Assembly: GCA_000310025.1 (NCBI GenBank)
Contig: FN649733.1
Coordinates: forward strand, 1,996,292 to 2,047,864
Direction of reading: 5' to 3'
Source of the DNA: Ectocarpus siliculosus
Taxonomy: Eukaryota > Sar > Phaeophyceae > Ectocarpales > Ectocarpaceae
DNA: 51,573 bases
Within the stretch, counting starts at the first letter, position 1. The number at the start of each line of letters is the position of its first letter. Shown piece after piece: positions 32,301 to 43,307 of this stretch. Both the position numbers and the translations under genes were made by a program. Under the pieces are notes generated by a model, which was given only the letters and a program-made list of their open reading frames with translations, did no database searches and was not told the DNA's origin.

Positions 32301-35254
32301 GGCAGGTCAGAAACGACTTATTATTTCAGCTTCTGGACAAACAACAGCAGCGCATGTACGCCCCCTCGTCATTTCGTAGCCCGACTTGTTGTTCGCAGAG
32401 CTTGCCGTCTCACCGTACTGGTGGTTGTCGTGCATCTCGTTGTTGGTCCACACGCCCCCCTGGTGGCCGTAGCTGTACATGCCGTAGTACATGTGGTGGA
32501 TGTTGGAGTTCTTGATATCTCCGTAGACGTTGGTGGTCTCGAACACGTCGGGGTTGGACAGGTCCTTGCAGAAACCGCGGACCTGTTGTTTCAAGACGAA
32601 GGAAAAAGCGAACGCCATGTTCTGATGGGGTCAAGACATCAAGACAAAGGATCAGGCGCGATGCAGCCTCCACTGCCGAGCACCAGCCCCTGGCAGAGCA
32701 CAGGAAGCTACCGGTACCCGTCGTTGTGGGCACAAGGACCAACCAGCAGTGCTGGGAGGGGTGGGCGGGTATGCTCTTTGGCAGTATTGACGACAATTCG
32801 ATTGGGTCCGGCGGCCGTTGAATAGTACTGGGGGCAAGCCTGGCTTCTTCCCCCTTGACCGTTTCGTCGAGTCGATGCCGTACGTACGTGTGCAGAAGGC
32901 CCCACCACTCCATAACCTCGTACTTTGGCCCCAGGCTTGTTTCCTGTTTTCGCTGTGGGGGAAACCCCGACATATCGGCTACATAGGTTTCAAGTGTAGG
33001 ATGCTTTCACTGAACACCCGTTATCCTAGTTGTTGTCTTAACGTTATAAACCGTTCAGGTCTCCGCCCAGAGTGCCTTCTATCATACATACTAGTCCAAC
33101 TGACGCGGGCGCCTTCATTCATCTCTCCTTGAGGACGAATTTTCTTAGCTCCCGGGGTTCTCAAGCGGCGGGGCGTACAACACCACGAGGGGTGGCGGTA
33201 CAGCAGTCGTGGCTCTGATATGAGAGGGTGGTGTGACAAACACCCCCGACCCCCACACACACCAGAGCCCCCCTCTTCTAAGGTACCCTCACGTAACGGA
33301 GCCATGGCTGCTGCTGTGCTACATACCAACACCGCGTCCTGCCTGCCGCCCGCCGCACCTTCCAGGTGAGGCCGTACGACTCCGCGTCGAAGAAGCCCAT
33401 GTAGCCCATCTCGGAGTTGATGATGTCCATGCGGCACTCCCCCTCGTCGTTCTTAGCCTTGCCGTCGCACGTCTCCCCTGTGAGCTTCTCGGACACGCAG
33501 TTGAGGAAGGACCGGCCGCCCTCGTAGGTCTCCTGCGGCTTCTTGTTCGGGGTGTCCCAGGACGTGACCACGGTGTGGCTGAAGTACATGCTGCCGCCGT
33601 GCCCGCGCACCTTTCGGTCGGGGAAAGGAACACACCGGGGACCGGCGGCGTGAAATAAAAAAACACGCACAAATAGCATATTGTAAATGGTATGTAGTGT
33701 GTGTGTGTGTGTGTGTTTATTACCATTAGCATCGACCGCGCTAACCAGCGGCTGACCAGCGAAAAGACGTCAAGTCTCAGAAGGGCGGTTGTAAACACAA
33801 AACACTTCGAAATACCATTAGTGTGTGTGTGCATCTTTGTCATTGACGACATGGACAGCGCTAACCGGCCGACCAATGAAGAGACTTAAGTCGTCTCAAT
33901 AAAGGTTGGAAAAAGAAAACTCTTGTAAAGGCTAGACTATAATCTGGGGCCCCGCGCGGGGGCGCCATGGGGGGCGGCCAAGCGACTCTCCGGATTCAGA
34001 CAGAAACGGTAGCCACAAAGGAAAACTAGCTGCATGTGTCTGCTATGGCCGCTACTTTGCACACGCCTTGGTTTCGGAGTGTTTTCATGATTCTCCCTGG
34101 GAGTACTCTCCCACGCTCGTCACCAACAGTACCACTATTATTATTCTTGAGCGGCTTTCCTGTGGCGCGCGTGTCTGCGTGCTACTTATCAGCTTCCGCT
34201 GTGCCATATGACGCGTGTCCGCGAGAAGCGTGCCCTTACCTCGTACCAGTCGTCCGGACCGGTCGACTGGATGCGGAGCTCGTCGCAGTCGCCTCCCTCC
34301 TCGCTCCCGATGCAGTAGAAGATCGCCCCGTCCGTAACGTAAAGCTCCGACTCCAAGAGCCACTTCTTGGTGACGGACGTCGGAGACGTAATCTTGTTGC
34401 CGGAGTCGTCCAGCATGTAGAGGGGGCCCTTGGACGACCCGTCCTTCTCGGTGCCGCGGAAGTTGTAGAGGTCGGTCAAGGTAAAGCACCCTTCGCTCTC
34501 CGCGTCTGTGTGAACGACGCCGGCGGCGGCGGCAGGCAGTCGATTTTTGTTGCGCGCGGTTGAAAAAATCGGGGAGGGCGGGCGGGACACACACACGCAC
34601 GGGGTCGGTCGTGGTTTCAAGAGATTTCTTTCAGTAGTGATTGGAGACAGACGCATGAATGCATGTGTGTGCTTGCGTGCTCACTGCACGTGATCGATTG
34701 TGACTTTCAAAGTTTGTGGCAAGACTGCGCACAGGATTTATGAAGCGCGGCAGGAGATGGAACAGAGCAAGCCGATGATGGGGGGGGGAGGGGCGTGGAA
34801 CGTACAAAGATAATTATTCCAGCAAATATATGGTCGTGATGGCCTGGGTTTTCGTGTTTTGCCGGCGGGGAGGGAATGACGAATCGTGGCCATAAAAAAA
34901 AAAATGATCCTAGACTCCCCCATCCGTGAAAAGAGATGGGTTCGCTTTGTTACACTGAGGATGAAACAGAAAAACGTCGGGCACACAGACAAGCAGCAGG
35001 AGTGTACTACATGGTCAAGTCAGTCCACTACGAAGCCTGCATAAAACGGAGGCAAAAAAATCTTAACTAGTAATCAAGTAAAATAATCCAACCGCAACAA
35101 CAACAACAACAACCACTCACACAGGNNNNNNNNNNNNNNNNNNNNNNNNNNNNNNNNNNNNNNNNNNNNNNNNNNNNNNNNNNNNNNNNNNNNNNNNNNN
35201 NNNNNNNNNNNNNNNNNNNNNNNNNAAAAACAAGCGATTAAATGCGATCTCCAT
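29307..35254 (-). CDS. Mannuronan C-5-epimerase (alginate epimerase), 5' exon in assembly gap
   Basis: Nine exons with fully matching phases: 34505-34240, 33610-33359, 32582-32414, 31909-31874, 31527-31492, 31045-30926, 30486-30322, 29959-29819 and 29482-29307 (TAA), about 453 aa. A donor GTGAGT after 35121 shows a further exon running into the N gap; the ATG at 35254 on the far side (MEIAFNRLF) is a possible start of a signal peptide. The enzyme turns beta-D-mannuronate into alpha-L-guluronate within alginate, outside the cell. Right-handed beta-helix repeats carry GHGGSMYFSHT, TWKVRGFCKD, MYSYGHQGGVWT, YGFDPHDDSD, HGIIASKRCNN and NDCSDWGLYTYRGSD. DPHD holds the catalytic Asp/His of the AlgE/AlgG family and is formed across an intron. 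A Ser/Cys-rich tail ends the protein. It follows the PC-esterase-like gene on the same strand by some 340 bp. Confidence 0.93.
33204..33310. mobile_element. 107-bp MITE copy in an epimerase intron
   Basis: The left end CAGTCGTGGCTCTGATATGA (33204) and the right end ACGGAGCCATGGCTG (to 33310) match, with a few changes, the ends of the element at 37904-38102. The right half also shares AAGGTACCC with TTAGGTACCC there. It lies in the intron between exons 33610-33359 and 32582-32414. Confidence 0.6.
33715..33905 (+). repeat. Two tandem copies of a dispersed repeat (GCATCGACC...GACCAATGAAAAG)
   Basis: Copy one (about 33720-33800) has TTAGCATCGACCGCGCTAAC, then GGCTGACCAGCGAAAAGACG. Copy two (about 33825-33900) has GACATGGACAGCGCTAACCG, then GACCAATGAAGAGAC. 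Related copies occur at 4160-4240 and 50345-50420. A GT dinucleotide run precedes each copy. All lie in introns. Confidence 0.7.
35126..35225. other. 100-N assembly gap
   Basis: One hundred N, a conventional size for a gap of unknown length. It interrupts the 5' coding exon of the epimerase gene: the five bases 35121-35125 are exonic, followed on the minus strand by a GTGAGT donor. Confidence 1.
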
Positions 35255-35590
35255 GAATGTCTGTTTTCCCCTGTCGTTCTAAATAGAGTACAAATGACAT
35301 TCTTATTTCTTCAATGCCGGCGGTAAAACTCTGTCCTGGTCTTTTCCACCTCGATATGTGCATATCTATACCGACCGTTGGGTCAGGTCGTGACAAAGCA
35401 AAAACCACCGTTGGGTCAGGTAAGGAATCTCTCTTCCCTGCCTCCAAAGAGCAGCAGGGTACCGGATACAGACCAAAACGTGAAGAGAGCAACAACAACA
35501 ACAACAACGACGACTACAACAACAACAACAGCGACAGGCACACACACTAACAACAACAAGTAATTTTACCAACATTCCTAAAGGCTCTAT
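35255..35590. promoter_or_regulatory. Short spacer between the esterase-like and epimerase genes
   Basis: This is the only room between the stop of the PC-esterase-like gene (35591) and the likely start of the epimerase (35254 or inside the gap), so it should contain the epimerase promoter. It holds an imperfect (CAA)n run (35489-35553) and a direct repeat CCGTTGGGTCAGGT at 35373 and 35408. No specific promoter element can be recognised. Confidence 0.35.
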
Positions 35591-38500
35591 CTACTCTCGT
35601 CTGTCACTTTTCACTTTCTCGAGGAGGATATTGTACAACAGGACCACCCAGTGGTCAATAGGCCCAGGCAAGCAGTAGTGCAGGCCGTCTTCTTCCGAGG
35701 CGTGGAAGTCTGCTCGCAGTATTGTCGGCGAGTAGGCATCCAGCAATGTCCAGCCGCCATGCGTGGCCTCGAAAGCTTCCTCCAGGAGCTTTGATTTCAA
35801 AATAGAGACGAGTACATGCAAGAAGAGCGGGCGCACACGCAAACATTTAGAGCACGATCTACACTATTGTGCAAGTATTAACGACGTTGAGCCTTTCACC
35901 CGAAGGGGAGAGTGAGGTGTCATGTTGTTCGCACCCTCGAAAGGCTGGTTTGTTCAACGTTCTGGGCTGCAAAATCAGCAAAACCGACTAATACATAAGT
36001 CTACTCCGATGATATGAAAATCACAAAAGAGGTGAGGACGATTCTACCTCGGCGTAAAATCGCCGTGGTTTCTTGGGCTCCCTCCCGCAACAAGCAAGGT
36101 CTACTTTTAGCAGCCGGCGCCGACTCTGAGGCCTCTCCCCAACCCTTGCTAAATAATCTTCACACACGACGATGGCGCCAAAGAAAGTAAAGAACGAGAG
36201 CCTTACCTTGTTTCTATCCCCAAACGTGGTCCACTTGTACATCGGCGGTCCTTTCGCGACGAGGTCGAGGGCCGTGTCTAAATCAACAGGTCCGCCGAAC
36301 ATTCTGCCACGCAAAGCGGCACGCAAAAGAAGAAAACGTTGTCGAAACTCAAGCTTTTCGGGCACGAGAACACCTCCTCCTCCTCCTCCTCGGCAGCGGA
36401 GTAGAGCGGGGTATGTAGATACGATTTGAGGTGGGGGAAGGAACGATTTGCCGCGACAAAAGAAAGCTGCAGTAACGTGGATAACCACCTTGCATGCCGA
36501 AAATGAATCGGATGAGCCGCGTGCGGTAGCAATGCTCTGGTCGGGCTCGGCAGGACTGCTTGTTTCGTTTTATGGAGCGGAGCGGAGAGGTATATGCAGC
36601 CAATACAAGAATACGATTCGTGCACACGATGTCGTCGGCTGTGCACACTGCCGGATAGCTACAAGGACTGATGGCAACTTACAAGACATCGCCGACTACG
36701 TGGCGGTGCAGCGGCGTAGACACGTTTCTGGAGCGTGTTTTCAGCCGGACACCCGACGACGAATGGCGGCACTAAATGTGTATGTGTGTTGTCCCAAAAA
36801 TGATCAACCGCCGTCCAGGTCCGCACCTGTTGAGTATCACCGCGCGATGCACATATCGACGCTCGATGCGGGACGAGCTAGACACAAGCGAATGTGTGCA
36901 GAAAAACTTCCAGGCGACCTGTCCCGCGTGTAAAAGACCTCGAAAAATAAACATCTACGGCGTAGGTTCGCATGCCCCCCAAAGCCATCACGTAAAGTTG
37001 CTTTCAGCCGCCGTGGTAGACTACAGCCGACATCCCCTCCTTGAAACGTCTCCCACCTATCGAAGCTCTCGCCGTGACCCGGGACGGTGTTCCTGACCAC
37101 CAAGATGGCGTTATCCCCGTGTAACCGTCTCATCGACGAGGTCAGGCTCTCGCTAGCGCTCTTCATCATCAACCCGTACGCCTTCATCCCCCCCGATCGA
37201 CGGTGTGCCCCAGCGTTCACGACGAGGGTGTCGAACTGGCTCAAGGTAGCATCATCTGCGAGAAAAGATGAAAGCAAGTTGACATCACATCGTTACTCGA
37301 CGCAGGTTGACGTTGCATCGTTACAAAAATAGATCGATTTGTCGAATTGGTTCAGGGCAGAAATCACGCGCGAGTGCAAAATATCTTTGACGCCACTACG
37401 TTGTTCAGCACCGTTGAGTTCCCATTTTCGCTCGAAACGTATGCATACCACACCTGAAACAGAGAGCCAGGCACTACGTACGAAGAATGGACAAGTCTCT
37501 GCTCTCGACATCAAAACATGAAGCCTCATTTCACTCCATCAGCAGAACGGATTGGTAAGACTCATTCTTGGCCTACAGTACGTCTACAACGCTGTCCCGG
37601 ACAGACTAGAGGATTGCCGGGACAATTTTGTTTCGGCCGACTCTGCAGACAGACCCGGGAATTAAACGTACCATGGTGCAAAACACGGAGGGCTAAAACT
37701 TTTGGCAAAACAATGCGATTCATTCGTGTTCGTTCAGTGATGATTCTCGGTTTTGGCCAGGGATGGATAGACAGACTGGAATCCTCCAAAATTGTTTGAT
37801 TCTGCCACGCGGGCGCGCGCGAAAGTGTCGTTGTGGCACCCGTGAATGCGCGCAAAAGCAAGGCACGTGGGGGGTTCCCAACCGCACGAGTGCTAAACGC
37901 ACACAGTCGTGGCTCCGATATAAGAGGCAAAGCGCCTCGACGCTCTCATCTCGGGATCCCCTCTTGTACCGGAATAAGACGGTACCCAACTATACTACAA
38001 CTATAGTGGGTCGACTTCATGACAACCCGTGTCGACCCTCTTATCTCTTATATGGGAGCATCTCTTATTAGGTACCCGTCTTTTACATCGGAGCCACGAC
38101 TGATGGTGCATGCCTGCAAAGACCATGCAGTGCGACTTGCTGACGTCTGGGTCCTCGCAATGCACCGTGTCGAAGCCGTCCGTTCGCGTGTCGAGGAAGT
38201 CGTTGCGTGACCACGACAGCGTCAGCGCTCCGTCGCAGGCGGAGTAGGTGTCCAAGGTCAGGTGCACGTGCTTGACGAGCGTCGCGCGCAGAACCGCCGC
38301 CAGAGTATCGATCATCTCACCCGTCAGGCTGTCCCCTAGGCGGGGAGGGAGGGGATGGGAGGGGGGGAAACAAGGGTACCTATCACGGCCTGCCTGCACC
38401 CTCAGTTCCACACAGGGCAGGAGAACGCGTAGGTGGTGGGTTTGTAGATCCACCGACCGTCCTGTCAGATCTTGCGCTTTTCTTGCGCGTGGAATCAGGT

Positions 38501-41500
38501 CATGTCAACAATCCTTACAAGCCTTTGCGGAAAGAGGAAACGCAGGCTTTGTTCCATGCACCGGTGTTCAGGTGAATTTTCCCGCCCTCCTTGCTCGCCT
38601 CGCCTCCCCCCCCCCCTTCCGCCCGGGCGCGGGGGCACCCCTTACCCTCCGCCATGTTCCCCACTATTCTCTTCTGAGCAGGCAGGGTTGCTTCAGGGGT
38701 TGCCGTTTGCATCTCACGGTCACACCGTCTTGTTTCGGGCGGGGGTTAAGCAAACAGCCGCCCCAAACCATGCGGCTCTCACCCGCGAAGAGCAACCCCT
38801 TCCTTCCCTCCATGACGCGGCAGAACTTGGCTTTGTCCGCCTCCTCCAGCCGGCACGCCGAAGGCTCCCACTTCCAGTACGGCATGGGGGGAACGGGCTC
38901 TTCGCCCTCATGCTCTGCTGACCATCTTTCGCTACACCTGTTGCGAGCGCGCGGCGTTTTCACACACAACACATAAAACGGGAGTAACAAACAAACACAT
39001 GCACCTCTCGTGTTGTGCGTATTTGTGTCATATGACTGGGCTCGTCACTGCCGTAACGCACAATCTAGACGGTCCACCCAGACGAGGACGGAAAGAAACT
39101 TGTTTTTTCGAATTTCGACTTTCCCCCATTTTCTAAACGTTTTGTTTCTGGCCGGTTCAGGCTTCTCGCGCAAGATGGATTGTTCGCAAGCACCCCTCCT
39201 GCCAGCATTATTCTCACCAAAAAACAAAAATACATGCTTCTCGTGCAACCACACGATGATAGGGACGACCTGCGGCGGGTTGCAGCTGCGCCGGGCGTAA
39301 CTACGAGCTGAATACACCATTGTCGTAGCGGACGGGTGGATGGACAGAGACATGCACACACACATGAGGTTGTACGGAGGGCTACTGTAACAGGAAAAAG
39401 ACATACTTCCAATATCTGAAGGCTACAAAAACGACACATCTAGTGGGGCTTACACCCGTTGCTGCACGCAGCCGCTACACGACAACGTAGCCCGTCGGCC
39501 ATCACTCACGAACACTCCCGGCAACGAAAGCCTTTGATCCCACTTTCATCTTACCGTTTCTCCGTTCGAGTGGTTTTCCACGGGCCGGTGAAGTTGCCCG
39601 TATTCGCCGGCGAATCGTCCATGCCTCCCGCGCACTCGTTCCATCTCCCTTGGGAAGGATCAGCGGCCGTGCTCGAGTAGCACGGCGGCAAGCCGAGGTC
39701 GGTTTCGACGTTCGCGCAGTCGACGACACGGGCTGGATACCTTTCCTCCCCAACGACGATAAGCCGTGGTGGATCCTTTCCATCCCCTGTCCCCCCCCCC
39801 CGGGAGAACAACAAGAGGCGTGTTTTTCGTTGTCAATGTCAAACGGCTCTCGCGGCTGCTGCTCAAAGATTGCACCGCGATGCGTTTAACTGGTGAACGC
39901 GCATAGAGAAGGAGTGCATGACTACTACTCTGGGCGTAGGCTGTCGACGACAAATGGTTATGGAGGCCGCCGCTGTCCTAGTTTGTAACGATCTAATCTC
40001 CTCGTATGCATAGAAGTTTGGGGAAAACGCCTGCGGGGTTTGGTTGGTTTCCAACCTAACTTGTACCACCCCGAGGACGAAATTGTACACCCTTGCAACC
40101 AAATACCCGGCAGGACTCCCAACTGCTGCCGTCGTTGCTGGTGGTTGTCTGCTAGGCAACAAGCAGACAGCAGCGACCATCATGAAAAAGATGAGCAAAT
40201 GGTTGTCTCGAGACAACAATTATCTTTTTTTTTTTTTTGTCTTCACTTCAAATAAGCGCTCACAGCACTAGTGCCGTTTATTCCAACCCGTGGTCACACA
40301 GAAGGGTCCCTCTCTACCCTCCCCTCCTGCGGTACTTTGCCTTCGATTTTTAACGCGAGAAGAGTTCAGCACTCTCTTCCCTCTGTGTATACACGAACTA
40401 GCGTTATCCACTAGGCCAGGAGCGGAAGCGAGAGAAAAACTCACTTAACAAGAAAAGCTCGCTTACGCCGGGATTCGAACCCCTGACCTGACCTCTATGC
40501 ATACAAGGTTTCGAGGATACCAACTAGAGCACCGGGGCGACCGAAACTATCCGGCGACGAAAAAAGTTGTGCAACTACAGCAGTAATGCTGCTGTGGTTT
40601 TGAGATACTGCTGAACTTGACCCGGCTGGCTGTGCAACAGCAGCTGTCTCCAGATATAGATGCAGCTCTCTTCTCACAGACTGATGTGAAACAGGTACGT
40701 GCAGCTACACGGTACACTGGTGTGACGATGTCTGTACGTTGCGATTTCATGTCTACAGCACTCTAGGGACCTCTTGTTTATGACGGTGCATTCGATTGAC
40801 AGATCTTGAAGCAACGCAACGCGTACGGTGTGACAGCCTGTCAAAACGAAGATATGGGTCTACCTCGTGACTGCACTCACGCACTCTCTGGGCTGCAGTC
40901 CGTTTCCAGCCCGGTCTATTTCTATTCATGGCGCATGTCGGTGCAGGCTTAAAACAGCTCGCCATATGTAGGCAAATTGATGGCCCGTTCCCCACACTGG
41001 GACCAATCGTGAGGCGCACGCATCCTCGTGTTCGGTGGAAGGGGCTGGTTCTATGCAAGCAGCAATTACTGCTGTTAAGTCTACCCGGCTCTGCCTGGAG
41101 CTGTACGGGCGACCAAATTGCGTGCGACGTATTTCCTTAGTGAGGTTTCAAAAGCTCCACTTCTTCTGCGGGAAATAATCAATCACAAATTTCCACTACA
41201 GGGTCAAGAGCTTCCCACTTTGTATGCGTTTTAAGTCTGTCAATAACTTTCGTATCCACCCTACACGGAGGGCCGCAGAGCAAACGAAGGACGGGGGGGG
41301 GGGGGGTAGCCCCCCGCGTCCGAGCCCTTGTAAAGTAACATGACTACAACAACAACAACAACAACAACAACACCAGACCACCAGCAAGAGAAGCAGAGGA
41401 TCGATTAATATTTATTTAATTAATGCAAGTAGAGGTTCGAATGTGTTCTGTTGATGATGGTCAGTCAGTCAGTCAGTCAGTCAGTCAGTCAGTCAGTCAC

Positions 41501-43307
41501 AGCAGTCATGCAATGCATTTCATGCATGATGATGCGCGCACTCACGGCGAAGAGGAGCAAGACAAAAAAAAAAAACATCACGGGGTGCCCGCAGAAAAGT
41601 GAAAACGACACCTACGTCCTAGAGAGGTCGAAATGAAGAAAAAAAGCTCCAAACATAATTTTGTTGGGATCTATTGTTTACTTGATTTTAGTATCCTCCC
41701 CCCCCCCCTCAGCCCCAGGAAGGAACGATTGGCCATCGGTGATCGATCCTGTGGGAACAATGCTCCGTCCTCTCGAGGACGGGTGGTCAATGGTCTAACC
41801 GCGAAGGCATGCAAAACATAAGCGTGCGCCCCCCCCCCTCAGCCCCCCCCGGTGTTTTGCCATCGGGGTTGGGTTTTCGTCGCTTGGCAACGACGTTGTA
41901 AAACAAGCCGCCCCCCCCGGTGAAGGAACGATTGGCCATCGGTGATCGGTCCTGTGGGAACAATGCTCCGTCCTCTCGAGGACGCGTGGTCAATGGTCTA
42001 ACCGCTAAGGCATGCAAAACATAAGGAGTACGCCCCACCCCCCCCCGGTGTTTGCCATCGGGGTTGGGTTTTCGTCGCTTGGCAACGACGTTGTAAAACA
42101 AGCCGCCCCCCCCGGTGTTTGCCATCGGGGTTGGGTCTTCCTCGCTTGGCAGCGATGTTGTAAAACAAGCCGATTTACTTCGTGAGCTGGGCAACCAGGG
42201 TACCGCTTTTTTTTTTTGGGGTAACCATGAATGGTGGTCTAGTAGATTATGTTGTGGGGGGTGGAGAACCCTCATTCCGGGCAAAGGGGATAATCGCACG
42301 TTGTGTTAGAATGGTCAAACATCCTCGAGGCAGTTACACAGAGCTTATAACTGTCTCTGGAAGTGAAAGCACCAGAAAATAAATTAAGTCACACGCAGCT
42401 GTCATCCGTACGAAAGGAAGTAAGCACAAGATGCCGAACACCCTTAGCAGGATGCAGCGCACCCTTCATGCGACTCGCCGAATACCTCACGGCGCTTCGC
42501 GCTTGGTGATATGAGAGCCTGGTCCGGTGAGAACCCGGCATGCTCCGTCCCGGCTTTGTAGGAATGCGAGGTCAATGGTCTAACGACTACGGCATGCACG
42601 ACTATGAGTACCCCCCCCCCCCCCTCCCCCCCTCGATACACGCATAACCATAATCGAGATAATGTCTGCGTGCGACACGATAGTGGCAGCTAATTTTTTA
42701 AACCTCTAAACTACAACTAATAGTGCAATTAACTGTGATTTTTCCATAACTTCGTCAGAGAGTCAGTGCCAACCCTGCTCGTGTTCTGCCATGAACGTTT
42801 GTACGTACTCCGTGTGTAAATGCATATGCATACAACGCCACTCTCCACTTTCACATCATCACATCATCATCAGCGAGCGGGAACGCCCGCCGTGCGTTGT
42901 TTCGTACCACTACTCACCAAGCTGCGTGTAAATAAATGCGTGTAAATAATACAATAGCATGCTATTGTATTATGCTATTGTATTATTTACACGCAGCATT
43001 TGCATACGTACAACCTCTGCAAAAACTTGGTGTAGTGCTTATCCTTACCTCCGACCCGCCGGCCCTTCAGCAGGGGGTCCATCCCGATCAACCGTCGGCC
43101 CTTCAGCAGGGCGGTCATCCCGACCAACAGCACTCCCACCACACCAACAAGCCAGAGTAGCCTCCAGCATCCCAGCAGCCTCCCTCTTCTTGCCGTTGAC
43201 GCCGATGCGTCGCAGGCCTGTTGCGGAGGAGCTGCCGCCTCGTTTCGATCCGGGTGTCCGTCTGCAGCGTCTTTCAGTTCAAGAACCTCCTGCGCTTCTT
43301 CAGCCAT
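35591..43307 (-). CDS. PC-esterase (TBL/PMR5-like) type II membrane protein
   Basis: Exons: 43307-43049 (inferred first), 39786-39555, 38937-38783, 38335-38114, 37255-37057, 36303-36207 and 35788-35591 (TAG); all phases match. The first exon encodes a cytoplasmic head and one membrane anchor (LLWLVGVVGVLLVGMTALL) and joins over a 3.3-kb intron on phase alone. The lumenal part has YWKWEPSACRL, LLFAGDSLTGEMIDTL (SGNH block I, GDS made by splicing), FDTLVVNAGAH, VVRNTVPGHGESFDR and, near the end, EEDGLHYCLPGPIDHWVVLL, whose DxxH supplies the catalytic Asp and His. This is the order in TBL/PMR5 proteins (PF13839), which in plants O-acetylate wall polysaccharides in the Golgi. The acceptor polymer here is unknown. 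The intron after 38114 begins with GC. Stop-to-next-start distance to the epimerase is about 340 bp. Confidence 0.85.
37904..38102. mobile_element. 199-bp MITE copy in a PC-esterase-like intron
   Basis: The left end CAGTCGTGGCTCCGATATAA and the right end CATCGGAGCCACGACTG are inverted repeats. A subterminal pair (GGTACCC near 37981 and GGTACCCG near 38071) supports a foldback. Its right end is only 12 bp from exon 38335-38114, whose donor is GC. A shorter relative is at 33204-33310. No clear target duplication is visible. Confidence 0.65.
40460..40542 (-). tRNA. tRNA-like sequence, probably a pseudogene or SINE head
   Basis: On the minus strand, GGTCGCCCCGGTGCTCTAG is followed by TTGGTA (D-loop-like), then AGGGGTTCGAATCCC (strong B-box/T-arm) and an oligo-T stretch (GCTTTTC). 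The acceptor ends GGTCGCC and GGCGTAAGC pair poorly and the anticodon arm is ambiguous. So it is a degenerate tRNA or tRNA-derived element, not a confident gene. It lies in the long first intron of the PC-esterase-like gene. Confidence 0.35.
41344..41371 (+). repeat. (CAA)n microsatellite
   Basis: About nine CAA repeats in intron 1 of the PC-esterase-like gene. Confidence 0.9.
41461..41499 (+). repeat. (TCAG)n microsatellite
   Basis: Nearly ten perfect TCAG units in intron 1 of the PC-esterase-like gene. Confidence 0.95.
41719..42170 (+). repeat. 213-bp tandem repeat, two full units and a partial third
   Basis: GGAACGATTGGCCATCGGTG starts units near 41721 and 41934. Each contains CAATGCTCCGTCCTCTCGAG, TGGTCAATGGTCTAACCGC and CCATCGGGGTTGGG followed by a GTTGTAAAACAAGCCG block; the last half is repeated once more to about 42170. 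The GGTCAATGGTCTAAC block is shared with the SINE-like repeat just downstream (42317-42610), so this array probably grew from it. Confidence 0.85.
42317..42610 (-). repeat. SINE-like dispersed repeat, copy B (inverted)
   Basis: This is the reverse complement of the 4437-4740 repeat with about 80-90 percent identity by eye, bounded on the right by a long poly-C run. It lies in intron 1 of the PC-esterase-like gene. Confidence 0.75.

Noticed and set aside
40900-42700. CRISPR-like array from spaced repeats
   Set aside because: The repeats are adjacent tandem units and microsatellites, not short direct repeats with unique spacers, and the genome is eukaryotic.
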